Shown: positions 36,252 through 45,522 of the stretch, one piece after another
How the letters are laid out: each line of letters starts with the position of its first letter
Numbering within the stretch: position 1 is the stretch's first letter
Source of the DNA: Microcaldota archaeon
GTDB taxonomy: Archaea > Micrarchaeota > Micrarchaeia > Anstonellales > Bilamarchaeaceae
Assembly (NCBI GenBank): GCA_014730115.1
Contig: WJIU01000032.1
Span: 1 to 48,989 of the forward strand
Length of the DNA stretch: 48,989 nt
Direction of reading: 5' to 3'
Made by a program: the position numbers and the translations under genes
Notes under the pieces: generated by a model
What the model saw: the letters and a program-made list of their open reading frames with translations, nothing else
Databases searched by the model: none
Told to the model about the DNA's origin: nothing

Positions 36252-37703
36252 ATGGACTCGTCATACATGCTTTCAAAGGAGCTTGCACGAAAGATGATTC
36301 TGGTGCATCCTCCAGAGCCTAGAAAAGAGCTTCTTCTTTCTTCTCCTTCCAATGGCGTTTATGTAGGAAAAACAAGATTTCTCAGGACCCCTGTTTTCTG
36401 GAATCCCGGCAAGCTGATAAACCCCCACATAGCAGTGCTGGGCATTACCGGTTCCGGAAAAAGCTACACAGTCAAGACCTTTCTCACCCGCGCCTCCCTC
36501 ATATGGAACACCAACGCGATAATCATTGACTGGGTGGGGGAATATGGCGAATGGGTGAGGCAGGCAGGAGGCAGGGTAATCAACCTTGCCAAGGAGAGGC
36601 TGAACATACTTGACCTGGTGGGGCTTCCGAAACGAAGCAGGATAAAGCAGCTTGTCTCCGCCCTGGACATCCTGGTGGACCTGAAGAGCTTTCCTGATGA
36701 AAGGGACGAGATTGAGGATGCTCTTGAGCATGTGTATAACCGCAGGGGAAAGAAAAAGCCCCACCTGCTTGATGTGGTGAAACTGCTTGAGCAGAGGGGC
36801 AAGAAAAAGGCGGCCCGCCTTATTAAAAGATTCACCGAGGAAGGCACTGACTTCTTTGCCGGCTCCTCCACCCTGGACATCAAGAAGCTTACCACCAGCG
36901 GGCTGGTATCCATAGACCTGCATCAGCTTCCGACTGAGGAAATGCGCAGCCTCGCCGGGCTTACCATCCTGCAGTATATCAAGGAGCTGATGAGGGCAGA
37001 GGGGATGAAGCAGGACCACGGCCACGTCCGGCTTTTCGTGGTGCTGGACGAGGCGTGGAAGATTTCCCAGGATGAAAGAAGTGATGTCATATCAATAGTC
37101 AGGGAAGGCCGGAAATACAACTTTTCCCTTATTATTGCCACCCAGAACCCGACAGATATGCATAAAACGATATTCAGCAACATTGGTACTGTGTTTGTTC
37201 TCCGCATGATACTCAGGGAGTACCGGGACTATCTGCGCAAGTCAATCGGCTATTCCGACTTTCTGGACACTGAAATTTCCAAGTTCGGTGTGGGCGACGC
37301 TGCCGTGAATATGATATTCTCGGAGCGGCAGTCCAAGGTAATGACGTTCCTTATGGACAAGATTGACGGCGAAGAGCCGCTTTTGATTTACAAGATTAAG
37401 GGTGGGAATATGATGGTTGAAATTGAAAGAGAGCAGTTTGTAAGGATGCTTTATGAATTGGGGCTTAATGAAAGCCAGCTTTCCCTTCTCAAGTCCGAGT
37501 TTGAGAAGGGGGACGGCCTGCTGGAGGGCGAACAGCTTGTGGCGGTCCTGGAGAAGTTCGGTTATTCCAGGCCTTCGATTATCTCGTTTCTGAGGCAGCT
37601 GGGGATTGACGAGAAGAACCTGGTCAGGATATTTTCGCTGGTCAAGATGAGAAAGGCCACCAAGGGCGTGGTCAATGTTGTGCTGGAGGATTCAAATGGC
37701 TGA
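36252..37703 (+). CDS. VirB4/HerA-like ATPase
   Basis: Walker A GITGSGKSYTVK, Walker B LFVVLDEAWKI, ATQNPTDM sensor region. Confidence 0.88.
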   Translation: MDSSYMLSKELARKMILVHPPEPRKELLLSSPSNGVYVGKTRFLRTPVFWNPGKLINPHIAVLGITGSGKSYTVKTFLTRASLIWNTNAIIIDWVGEYGEWVRQAGGRVINLAKERLNILDLVGLPKRSRIKQLVSALDILVDLKSFPDERDEIEDALEHVYNRRGKKKPHLLDVVKLLEQRGKKKAARLIKRFTEEGTDFFAGSSTLDIKKLTTSGLVSIDLHQLPTEEMRSLAGLTILQYIKELMRAEGMKQDHGHVRLFVVLDEAWKISQDERSDVISIVREGRKYNFSLIIATQNPTDMHKTIFSNIGTVFVLRMILREYRDYLRKSIGYSDFLDTEISKFGVGDAAVNMIFSERQSKVMTFLMDKIDGEEPLLIYKIKGGNMMVEIEREQFVRMLYELGLNESQLSLLKSEFEKGDGLLEGEQLVAVLEKFGYSRPSIISFLRQLGIDEKNLVRIFSLVKMRKATKGVVNVVLEDSNG

Positions 37704-38400
37704 AGAAAAGATTGTGACACTTGCAAAGCAGAAGAAAAACCTGAAGGGCCTTTCCAACCTTCTCGGGGGGCTTGGCTTCACCAAGATATCCTATGCCTCC
37801 AAATCACTTACAGTGGAAAAGATAAAAGGAAGGGACCTTAAGGGAAAGCCCTACCTTGAATACCGGGTGGAATTCACCCCCAAGTCCATTGAATTCACCT
37901 TCAGCTACCAGACCAGGAGAAACCGGCTTTCCAGGCTTATGGAGCTTATGCCCACATTCCTGAATATCCTCCAGGTTGCGGAAGACTATTATGAAGTCAG
38001 GCCAACCGGCATCTTCCCCCAGATAAACGACCTGTTCTCTGAATTTTCCAAGATGGTGGACCGCGATACCCTGGAGTTTTCCACTGAGCTGAGCCAGCTG
38101 CAGCAGAAGTACCAGGAACTCAATTCCAAGTATCAGGACCTCGTAAGGTCCAGCGAGGCCAACACCAGGATCCTTCTGGAATGCGAGCGCAAGCGCGACG
38201 AGCTGCAGAGACAGCTTGACCATTTGACCGGAATGAGTGATGACCTTCTCAAGGAATCCCTCTACAACTGGATAAAGCTGCACAGCGGAACAATTGATGT
38301 GAGGGAATTTTCACGGGCCAACCAGGTTGCAGTGACCAGGGTGGAAGAGGGCCTGAACATACTCATCAGGGATGGCTATCTCAGGAGGCGTTTTGATTGA
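37696..38400 (+). CDS. coiled-coil protein with probable C-terminal winged HTH
   Basis: ATG at 37696 overlaps ATPase stop; heptad-rich ELSQLQQKYQELNSKYQDLV; C-term IDVREFSRANQVAVTRVEEGLNILIRDGYLRRRFD. Confidence 0.7.
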   Translation: MAEEKIVTLAKQKKNLKGLSNLLGGLGFTKISYASKSLTVEKIKGRDLKGKPYLEYRVEFTPKSIEFTFSYQTRRNRLSRLMELMPTFLNILQVAEDYYEVRPTGIFPQINDLFSEFSKMVDRDTLEFSTELSQLQQKYQELNSKYQDLVRSSEANTRILLECERKRDELQRQLDHLTGMSDDLLKESLYNWIKLHSGTIDVREFSRANQVAVTRVEEGLNILIRDGYLRRRFD

Positions 38401-38561
38401 GCAGGAAAAAATCTGCCAAAAAGATTGAGGACTCAGCAGAATACGTGTATTCTTTTGAGCTGACCAAGCACTATCCAAGTTCCCGCTCCTATCTTCTGAA
38501 AAAGCCTCTCAAGAAGTCTTTCAGGGATTCTGCGGTGGAGCTTATTTTCGGAAAGAAATAA
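38397..38561 (+). CDS. 54-aa basic small protein (not in ORF track)
   Basis: TTG start overlapping previous TGA; MSRKKSAKKIEDSAEYVYSFELTKHYPSSRSYLLKKPLKKSFRDSAVELIFGKK; fills the gap before purD. Confidence 0.6.
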   Translation: MSRKKSAKKIEDSAEYVYSFELTKHYPSSRSYLLKKPLKKSFRDSAVELIFGKK

Positions 38562-38572
38562 GGTGATTGCAA

Positions 38573-39871
38573 ATGAAGGTCGTTCTAGTTGGAAATGGTG
38601 CAAGGGAGCACATAATAGCAGAAAAACTGGCGCAGGGCTGTGAACTCTATGCCCTGATGTCCAAGAAGAATCCGGCAATAGCCCAGCTCTCCAGGGAATT
38701 CTGGCTCTGCGATATTGAGAATCCTGGAGAAGTTGCCTCTGCTATCAGGGGCAAGGACTTTGACCTTGCCTTCTCAAGTCCGGACGCCACTCTGGAGGCA
38801 GGGATTAGCGATGTTTTTGAAGAACAGGGGGTTCTTGTTGCCTCTCCTTCCAGGGAGGCATCGCGCATTGAGTGGGACAAGGGCTTTATGAGAAGCCTTA
38901 TGGCCAGGCACCGGATAAAAGGCCTTCCCAGGCACGAGGTTGTAGAAAGGGTTGAGGATGCCCTCATGGTTGTCAGGGAGTATGGCAGCGTTGCAATAAA
39001 ACCACTGGGGCTGACCGGAGGAAAGGGGGTAAAGGTCAGTGGCGACCATTTTGATACTGTTGATGAAAAGGCAGGGTATGCCCAGGCCCTTATCAAGAAA
39101 GACGGGAAGGTACTTATAGAAGAGAAGCTGGTTGGCGAGGAGTTCACCTTTCAGGCATTTTCCGACGGCTCCAGGATTGCCATGATGCCGCCGGTCCAGG
39201 ACCACAAGAGGGCCTATGAAGGCGATTCCGGCCCGAATACCGGAGGGATGGGCAGCTATTCCACCGGAAGAAACCTTCCTTTCCTGAACGATTCAGACCT
39301 GGAGGATGCAAAATCCATACTCAGGGGGACTATACACGCAATGAAAAAAGAGGGCACGCCCTTCAAGGGCATCCTTTACGGGCAGTTCATGGCAACGCCC
39401 GACGGAATAAAGGTCGTGGAGTTCAATGCCCGTTTCGGGGACCCGGAAGCCATGAATGTGCTCTCACTGCTCCAGGGCTCCCTGGTTGATACCTTTATCT
39501 CTATGGCGGAAGGGCAAATCAACCCCCCTGCCTTTTCCGATGAGTCCACCGTGGTGAAGTATCTTGTTCCGGAAGGCTATCCCGAATCCCCCAAAAAGGA
39601 TGCTGAGGTTGGTGTGGATAGCCTGGGCCTGGAAAATGCCGGTGCCAGGCTTTATTATGCATCGGTGTATGAGCAGAACGGAAAGATTATGACCACCGGC
39701 TCAAGAGCATTCGGGGTGCTTGGCAAGGCGGCCACTATTGAGGAAGCGGAGGCGGTAGCAGAAAAAGGATGTGCATTTGTCTCCGGACCGGTCTGGCACC
39801 GCCGGGACATCGGAACCGGAGAGCTGATTGACAAGCGCATCTCCAATATGAAATCACTGAGGGAATCATGA
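38573..39871 (+). CDS. purD: phosphoribosylamine-glycine ligase
   Basis: VVLVGNGAREHIIAEKL, KPLGLTGGKGVKV, PVQDHKRAYEGDSGPNTGGMGSYS, EFNARFGDPEAM. Confidence 0.96.
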   Translation: MKVVLVGNGAREHIIAEKLAQGCELYALMSKKNPAIAQLSREFWLCDIENPGEVASAIRGKDFDLAFSSPDATLEAGISDVFEEQGVLVASPSREASRIEWDKGFMRSLMARHRIKGLPRHEVVERVEDALMVVREYGSVAIKPLGLTGGKGVKVSGDHFDTVDEKAGYAQALIKKDGKVLIEEKLVGEEFTFQAFSDGSRIAMMPPVQDHKRAYEGDSGPNTGGMGSYSTGRNLPFLNDSDLEDAKSILRGTIHAMKKEGTPFKGILYGQFMATPDGIKVVEFNARFGDPEAMNVLSLLQGSLVDTFISMAEGQINPPAFSDESTVVKYLVPEGYPESPKKDAEVGVDSLGLENAGARLYYASVYEQNGKIMTTGSRAFGVLGKAATIEEAEAVAEKGCAFVSGPVWHRRDIGTGELIDKRISNMKSLRES

Positions 39872-41085
39872 AACCCTTTGCTATTCTCCTGATTCTGCTC
39901 AGCTTTTCCTTTGCAGCCCCAACATTCGGTTTTTCCAGGATGGATGTTGAAAGGACCTGGATTATTGAGAACGGAGAAAACAGCACAATCAATTTTACCG
40001 GCTCCCTTATAGTCAACAACAGCAATCAGAGGGTGCGGAACGTTACTGTTTCCCCCGGAGCCAGTTATTACCTGGATGGGGACGGAGTGGTTAAAATCCA
40101 TTACCAGGGAAAAGTCAATTCCAGCCGCTTTGCCGTCAGCGCGGAAGCGGTGGCGGACATCAGCTACGACACCGGCATCAAAAATGACCCGCCCCTTCCT
40201 GAAAAGGACCTTTCCTTTTCCAACCTGACCGGGCCCAGCCAGGACATTGTTACAGAAGCAAGGCTTCTCTCCGACCAAAGCTCAACCCTTACAACCATAG
40301 AAAACATGGTCAACTGGGTGCATGAAAACGTGGAATATGACATTTCCTGCTGGGGGGAATCCCGCCCTGCCTCGGCCGTATTTGAGGAAAGGAGAGGCGT
40401 TTGTGTGGAGTATTCCCACCTGCTTATTTCCATGGCCCGCTCCTCAGGGCTGGAAACCCGCTATGTGAGCGGGTATGTTTATACCAACTCCTGGCAGCCC
40501 CACGCGTGGGTGGAAATTCTTGTTCCCGGATACGGCTGGCTTCCGGCGGATGCTACATTTGCCCAGGCCGGGATTCTGGACAGCAGCCACGTTGCCGTAA
40601 ACTACGGGGATGACCAATCCACCTCCTATGACATGCTTTTTTCCAACGATTCCGACGTCATGATGTCTGTCAACAGCCGGGTAGTGGATAAACTATCCTC
40701 CAGGGACCCCAAAGGGGTCAACCTGTCCATGGATTATGACAACCAGACCTTTGTTGTCGGGGTTTACATAGAAAATAAAAGGCCTGAGTATGTTTTTGGA
40801 ACCTACCAGTTCAGCGTTCCTGAGGCATATGGGGCAGAGACATCTTCGGTTTTGCTTCTGACGCCCCAGGAAAAAGTCAAAAGGTATTGCGGGCTGAACT
40901 ATTCCCTGTTTAACGACGGCTATACCTATGCAGTGCCGGCCAGGGCCTCATTCAACGATGCTGAAGATGAAAAAAGCATAGTGATTGACGGCGAATACGA
41001 TTCGGAAAAAGACTATGCCCCGGATGAAATCTGCATGCTTCCTTTTGCTTTTTTCGGGGTGCTGCTGGCAATAGCGCTTCATTAA
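39868..41085 (+). CDS. secreted transglutaminase-like protein with C-terminal TM
   Basis: Signal peptide; ERRGVCVEYSHLLISMARSSGLETRYVSGYVY, WQPHAWVEILVPGYGWLPADAT (Cys-His-Asp core). Confidence 0.9.
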   Translation: MKPFAILLILLSFSFAAPTFGFSRMDVERTWIIENGENSTINFTGSLIVNNSNQRVRNVTVSPGASYYLDGDGVVKIHYQGKVNSSRFAVSAEAVADISYDTGIKNDPPLPEKDLSFSNLTGPSQDIVTEARLLSDQSSTLTTIENMVNWVHENVEYDISCWGESRPASAVFEERRGVCVEYSHLLISMARSSGLETRYVSGYVYTNSWQPHAWVEILVPGYGWLPADATFAQAGILDSSHVAVNYGDDQSTSYDMLFSNDSDVMMSVNSRVVDKLSSRDPKGVNLSMDYDNQTFVVGVYIENKRPEYVFGTYQFSVPEAYGAETSSVLLLTPQEKVKRYCGLNYSLFNDGYTYAVPARASFNDAEDEKSIVIDGEYDSEKDYAPDEICMLPFAFFGVLLAIALH

Positions 41086-41110
41086 AAAGTATTTCTTCCA
41101 TGTTCTCGGT

Positions 41111-42202
41111 ATGGCCAGGGTGCATGTCGTAGGTGCAGGGCCGGCGGGGTCTGTTGCAGCCATAAGCGCGCTACGCAATAACCACGGGGTTGTAATTTCC
41201 GAAGAGCATCCCACGGCAGGCATTCCATTAAACTGCTCCGGCCTTTTCTCCTGTGACGGTCTGGAAACGCTCCGCGATTTGTTTGACTATCGCAGGACCG
41301 TGATTAACCCTATTTATGGTGCAGACATATATTTCGGGGAGCACAGGCTTTCAGTTAGCCGGGACGCTCCGGTAGGGATGGTTTGCGACCGCTCTGCATT
41401 TGACCGCCGTCTGGCGGAGGTTGCAGAGCAGGAAGGGGCGGAAATCCGCTACGGGGAAAGGGTGGAAAGCAGTTTTTGCTCGGAAATTGTCATTGGTGCG
41501 GACGGGCCGTCTTCATCAGTTGCGCGCAACTTCGGATTTCCCAGGATTCCAGCATATGCCTGCACGCTTCACGCAATGGCAGAATACCATAGCGAAGACC
41601 ACCACCGGGTGGAGGTTTATATTTCCAATTCCAGGTTTCCCGGCTTCTTTGCTTGGGTGATTCCCCATGATGAATATACGGCTGAGCTTGGGGTGGGCGT
41701 TGCCGCCCCCAATTCTGTTTCCAGAGCATGGGAAAACCTGCTTTCCCTTAAAAAGGTTAAGCCGATGGAAAAGCCGAAGGGGCATGCCATTCCCATTTCA
41801 ATGAGGCGCAGCTCATCAGCAGGCAGGGGAAAAAGGAAAGTCCTGCTGGTAGGGGATGCCGCCGGACAGGTGAAGGCTACCACCGGAGGGGGCGTGGTCT
41901 TCGGAAGCAATTGTGCAAGGATTGCAGGCTGTTATGCAGACAGCCCCGGAAGGTATGAGCTGGAATGGAGATTGAGGTTCGGAGCAGACCTTTATGCCCA
42001 CCACCTGGTGCGCTCATACCTGGCCGGCCTCGACGACAATGCCGTGGCAGACCTTGGCAAAAGGCTTAAGAAGCTCAATTGCGATGTCTTTTTGTCCGAT
42101 TACGGCCACATGGACAGGCCAATCCAGATGATTCGTCCCGAGATGGTGATACATCTTCTGAAAAACATTGCGGGAGTTGCTTTTGATGCAAGGCAAGGTT
42201 GA
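41111..42202 (+). CDS. geranylgeranyl reductase family FAD-dependent oxidoreductase
   Basis: VHVVGAGPAGSVAAI, CDRSAFDRRLAEVAEQEGA, LLVGDAAGQVKATTGGGVVFG. Confidence 0.9.
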   Translation: MARVHVVGAGPAGSVAAISALRNNHGVVISEEHPTAGIPLNCSGLFSCDGLETLRDLFDYRRTVINPIYGADIYFGEHRLSVSRDAPVGMVCDRSAFDRRLAEVAEQEGAEIRYGERVESSFCSEIVIGADGPSSSVARNFGFPRIPAYACTLHAMAEYHSEDHHRVEVYISNSRFPGFFAWVIPHDEYTAELGVGVAAPNSVSRAWENLLSLKKVKPMEKPKGHAIPISMRRSSSAGRGKRKVLLVGDAAGQVKATTGGGVVFGSNCARIAGCYADSPGRYELEWRLRFGADLYAHHLVRSYLAGLDDNAVADLGKRLKKLNCDVFLSDYGHMDRPIQMIRPEMVIHLLKNIAGVAFDARQG

Positions 42203-42950
42203 AAAATACATTCTTGATGAGCTGGAGAAGAGCAAAGGTCTTCTGTTTGCGCTTATCGACCCTCTTGATTATGAGACGCCGGAAGACGCGGTCAGGACTG
42301 CCAGGAATGCCGATGAGGCAGATGCGGATGTGCTGCTGATTGGGGGAAGCACCGGCGTCCAGGGGGAGGTCCTGGACAGCGTTGCCAAGGAAATCAAAAA
42401 AGAAGTCTCCAAGCCGGTGGTTCTTTTTCCCGGCAACATAGGAACGCTTACCCAGTATGCTGATGCGGTCTACTTTATGTCCATGCTCAATTCCAGGAAC
42501 ACCTACTGGGTCAGCGAGGCTCAGGCCCTGGCTGCCCCCGTTGTCCGGCATTACGGCATAGAGCCCCTGCCCGTTGCCTACGTGGTTGTTGATCCCGGAG
42601 GAACAGTGGGGTGGGTGGGAGACGCCAAAAGGATTCCCAGGAGCAAGCCGAAGATTGCAGCAGCGTTTGCAATGGCCGCGGAGTACATGGGATTCCGCTT
42701 CTTTGTTACCGATGCCGGAAGCAATCCCGAGACCGGGCATATTCCGCTGGAGATGGTGAAGGCAGTAGGCTCGGCCACCACCATACCCTATATAGCAGCA
42801 GGGGGCATCCGGAGCCCGGAGGAAGCAAAATCAGTAATCAGGGCCGGGGCAGACATTATCCAGGTGGGAACTGCATTTGAGAAAGAGGGCTCTGTTTCCA
42901 AGATAAAAGACATGGTGAAGGCAGTAAGAGACGGGGCGAAATCGCGATGA
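42186..42950 (+). CDS. geranylgeranylglyceryl phosphate synthase
   Basis: FALIDPLDYETPEDAV, DVLLIGGSTGVQGEVLD, KPVVLFPGN, DAGSNPETGHIP, YIAAGGIRSPEEA. Confidence 0.92.
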   Translation: MQGKVEKYILDELEKSKGLLFALIDPLDYETPEDAVRTARNADEADADVLLIGGSTGVQGEVLDSVAKEIKKEVSKPVVLFPGNIGTLTQYADAVYFMSMLNSRNTYWVSEAQALAAPVVRHYGIEPLPVAYVVVDPGGTVGWVGDAKRIPRSKPKIAAAFAMAAEYMGFRFFVTDAGSNPETGHIPLEMVKAVGSATTIPYIAAGGIRSPEEAKSVIRAGADIIQVGTAFEKEGSVSKIKDMVKAVRDGAKSR

Positions 42951-43621
42951 ATGCCTCTTTCATTGAATTCCTTGCCAGGAACGGTGCAATACGGTTTGGT
43001 GAATTCACTCTCAAAAGCGGAAGGGAATCCCCTTACTTCATTGACATGGGGGTGATTTCCGGCGGAGCCGGCATTTCCGAGCTGGGCAGGCATTATGCAG
43101 AAATGATACACGGGGAATTCGGCACCGGCTTTGATGTAATATTCGGCCCCGCGTACAAAGGGGTGCCGATTGCAGTAAGCGCCGCGGTCGAGTTCAGGAA
43201 TCTCTATTCTTCAGACAAAAGGTGGCTTTTCGACCGCAAGGAGAAAAAGCTGCACGGCGCGGACGCAAACAGCATGTTCGTAGGAAGCCACGGACTGGAC
43301 CTGGGCTCCAGGGTGGTTATTGTTGATGATGTGATAACCACCGGGGGAACCAAGATAGAAGCCATTGAGAAGCTCAGAAAGACCATCAAGGCCGAGGTGC
43401 TGGGCATTGTGATTGCAGTGGACCGGATGGAAACCGGCAAAAAGAAAAGCGCGGTTGAAGAGTTTGCGGAGCTTGCCGGGGTTAAGGTCCTTGCCATAGA
43501 GAACATTGAAAACATCTTCAGTTATCTGAAGGAAAACAGGGTTGACGGAAAAACGTACGTAACCGACAAAACCTTTGGGAAATACAAGGAATACATGCGG
43601 AAATATGGCGCTCAATCCTGA
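42947..43621 (+). CDS. pyrE: orotate phosphoribosyltransferase
   Basis: FTLKSGRESPYFIDMG, FGPAYKGVPIAVSAAV, VVIVDDVITTGGTKIEAI. Confidence 0.95.
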   Translation: MNASFIEFLARNGAIRFGEFTLKSGRESPYFIDMGVISGGAGISELGRHYAEMIHGEFGTGFDVIFGPAYKGVPIAVSAAVEFRNLYSSDKRWLFDRKEKKLHGADANSMFVGSHGLDLGSRVVIVDDVITTGGTKIEAIEKLRKTIKAEVLGIVIAVDRMETGKKKSAVEEFAELAGVKVLAIENIENIFSYLKENRVDGKTYVTDKTFGKYKEYMRKYGAQS

Positions 43622-44718
43622 ATGCAGAAGTCGATGAACCCGTCATTTATTTCTGTAACTTCCAGCCGTTTGCATTCTGCCTCTGTGGAAAGCATTCCTG
43701 CGATGCTGGGGCTGGTCCTTCCTTTATCTCCTGATATCAGTTCCTTTATGTAAGTCCCGGCCTCTGCCTTAATCTCAAGAGAGAGAGCATCCCCCCTTTT
43801 CTCCAACACCCTTGCGTTTTTTACCTTGCGGTGCCTTACCAGGTCTGCCCTTCTGTGGGAAACCCTTGCGGGAGTCCGTTGCAGTATTGTCTGCCCGGTT
43901 AATGATTCAATCTTTCCTGCTTCCTTCCCGGTTATCCCCCTTCCGAGTTTTACCTCTGCCAGGTAGGTTTTGTCGAAATGGGATTCAGTCACAAGTTCAA
44001 CGAAACTTCTGTCTACGATTTTCAGGTCTTCTGCCTCAACCTCTCCCGAAGCCTTTATTGCATCTGCGACCCTGCCAAGGTCCGGATTGCGGTTTTCCGG
44101 GGCGCTGATTTCCAGGACAAATGGCCTTCCGGCGGTGTTGGTTGCGTCGACATCCTCCCTTCCCGAAGCATGTATCACATAGCTTTCGGCTCCGGTATCT
44201 TTTTTGAAGGGGTCGCCAATTCTTTCTTCCACTGAGTCGTAGTTTTTCCCCCTGCCCCCGCACTGGGGACAGCCCTTTCCCCCGCATTTGCGGCATGGCC
44301 ACCTGCTCTGGGAAAGCCCTGGCTTCAGCTTTTTGTACCTGCCGAAAACAAACAAGTCATTCCTGCGGACCGAAACCTCGCCATTGCGGTAGTCAAACAC
44401 CAGCCTCACATCCCCTTCTTTGGAATATTCCAGCCCTGCCGCATTGCTGATATCCCCGGATATCCTTTTGTTCAGGAGGTTCTTCATGCTCTGGGTTTCC
44501 CTGCATATCTTCAGGTCCCAGACGTCCTCCTCCCGTGTCATCCAGTCCTTGGGCAGCCGGGTGGACAGGGAAAAGCTTTTTGCATCCTCTTTTTCCAGGA
44601 GCGCTTCTGCCTTTTTTATCATTTCAGGAGTTTGTGTCGCCTTGCCCTGGCAGATGTGGCATTCTCCGGTCTCAAAAGCTTTGCAATTGGCAGAATTGCA
44701 GATTTCACAGAGAAACAT
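43612..44718 (-). CDS. pus10: tRNA pseudouridine synthase Pus10
   Basis: N-term CxxC...CxxC zinc motif, central GREDVDATNTAGRPFVLEI, C-term EIKAEAGTYIKELISGDKGRTSPSIAGML. Confidence 0.93.
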   Translation of the reverse strand: MFLCEICNSANCKAFETGECHICQGKATQTPEMIKKAEALLEKEDAKSFSLSTRLPKDWMTREEDVWDLKICRETQSMKNLLNKRISGDISNAAGLEYSKEGDVRLVFDYRNGEVSVRRNDLFVFGRYKKLKPGLSQSRWPCRKCGGKGCPQCGGRGKNYDSVEERIGDPFKKDTGAESYVIHASGREDVDATNTAGRPFVLEISAPENRNPDLGRVADAIKASGEVEAEDLKIVDRSFVELVTESHFDKTYLAEVKLGRGITGKEAGKIESLTGQTILQRTPARVSHRRADLVRHRKVKNARVLEKRGDALSLEIKAEAGTYIKELISGDKGRTSPSIAGMLSTEAECKRLEVTEINDGFIDFCIQD

Positions 44719-44723
44719 TTCAA

Positions 44724-45071
44724 TCAGACTAGCTCAAGATGCGGCTCCGAAGACAAGGCATTTTTTACCCGGTATCCCTCGATTATCAGGACCGCCCTTT
44801 TTATGTCGTTTTTCATTTCATCGGACTCTTCCAGTTTAAGGGCCTTCTCCACGTAAAGGCCGAAGTCGGCCAGTGTACCGGTTCCGTTGTCGGTCATAAT
44901 GCCCAGGATTTTTACTACCATCTTTTTTGCCTTTTTGTCGCTTCCCCAGACACTCAGGGCAAGCGCAACCTGGTTTATGAAATGGGCCTTGTCAGCTTCG
45001 TTCATGTCCTTCCAGATTTTGATGATTCTTTTCTTCTTTTCGTCGTCAAGAATATCAAGCGAAGCTACCAT
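44724..45071 (-). CDS. small hypothetical protein, 115 aa
   Basis: Start overlaps upstream stop (TAATG); helical, charged. Confidence 0.65.
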   Translation of the reverse strand: MVASLDILDDEKKKRIIKIWKDMNEADKAHFINQVALALSVWGSDKKAKKMVVKILGIMTDNGTGTLADFGLYVEKALKLEESDEMKNDIKRAVLIIEGYRVKNALSSEPHLELV

Positions 45072-45427
45072 TATGCTGCCTCCACCCAGCCCCTGAGGCT
45101 GAAGTCCTCAGGCCTGTCAGCGCTGTCTATGGCCTCGGCCAGTGCCAATGCGCGGTCCAGTCCGCTTCTTGTCATGGGCGCCCGGACAGGCGATTCCTGC
45201 TCCCTGGGCACCTTTCTGAAAATCAGCTCTCCCAGGATGTCTCTTTCCTCCGCTGGCCGGGGCGTTGCCTGCATTGTCCTCTGGGAAACTCTTGATTCTC
45301 TTCCAATTTCTTCAAGCTCCTGAATCCTTTCCAGGGAAAATGAGGGCCCTGCGGAAAATACCATGTCAAGCAACTCATTGAACCTTCTTCTGAAATCCCT
45401 TTTTCGCTGCTGTTTGGTTAGGGCCAT
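45071..45427 (-). CDS. small basic hypothetical protein, 118 aa
   Basis: Operon-like overlap with downstream ORF and pus10; MALTKQQRKRDFRRRFNELLDMVF. Confidence 0.65.
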   Translation of the reverse strand: MALTKQQRKRDFRRRFNELLDMVFSAGPSFSLERIQELEEIGRESRVSQRTMQATPRPAEERDILGELIFRKVPREQESPVRAPMTRSGLDRALALAEAIDSADRPEDFSLRGWVEAA

Positions 45428-45522
45428 GCTAAATTATGGTAATCATATTTTATAATGATATCAGTAGGCGGTGATTGCAGGATTGGAATACACTTAAATT
45501 TCTTTTGGGTATGTTATTATTT

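Noticed and set aside
36273-37025. 250-aa minus-strand ORF antisense to the VirB4-like ATPase
   Set aside because: Lies wholly within a well-supported ATPase ORF; composition looks like a shadow ORF
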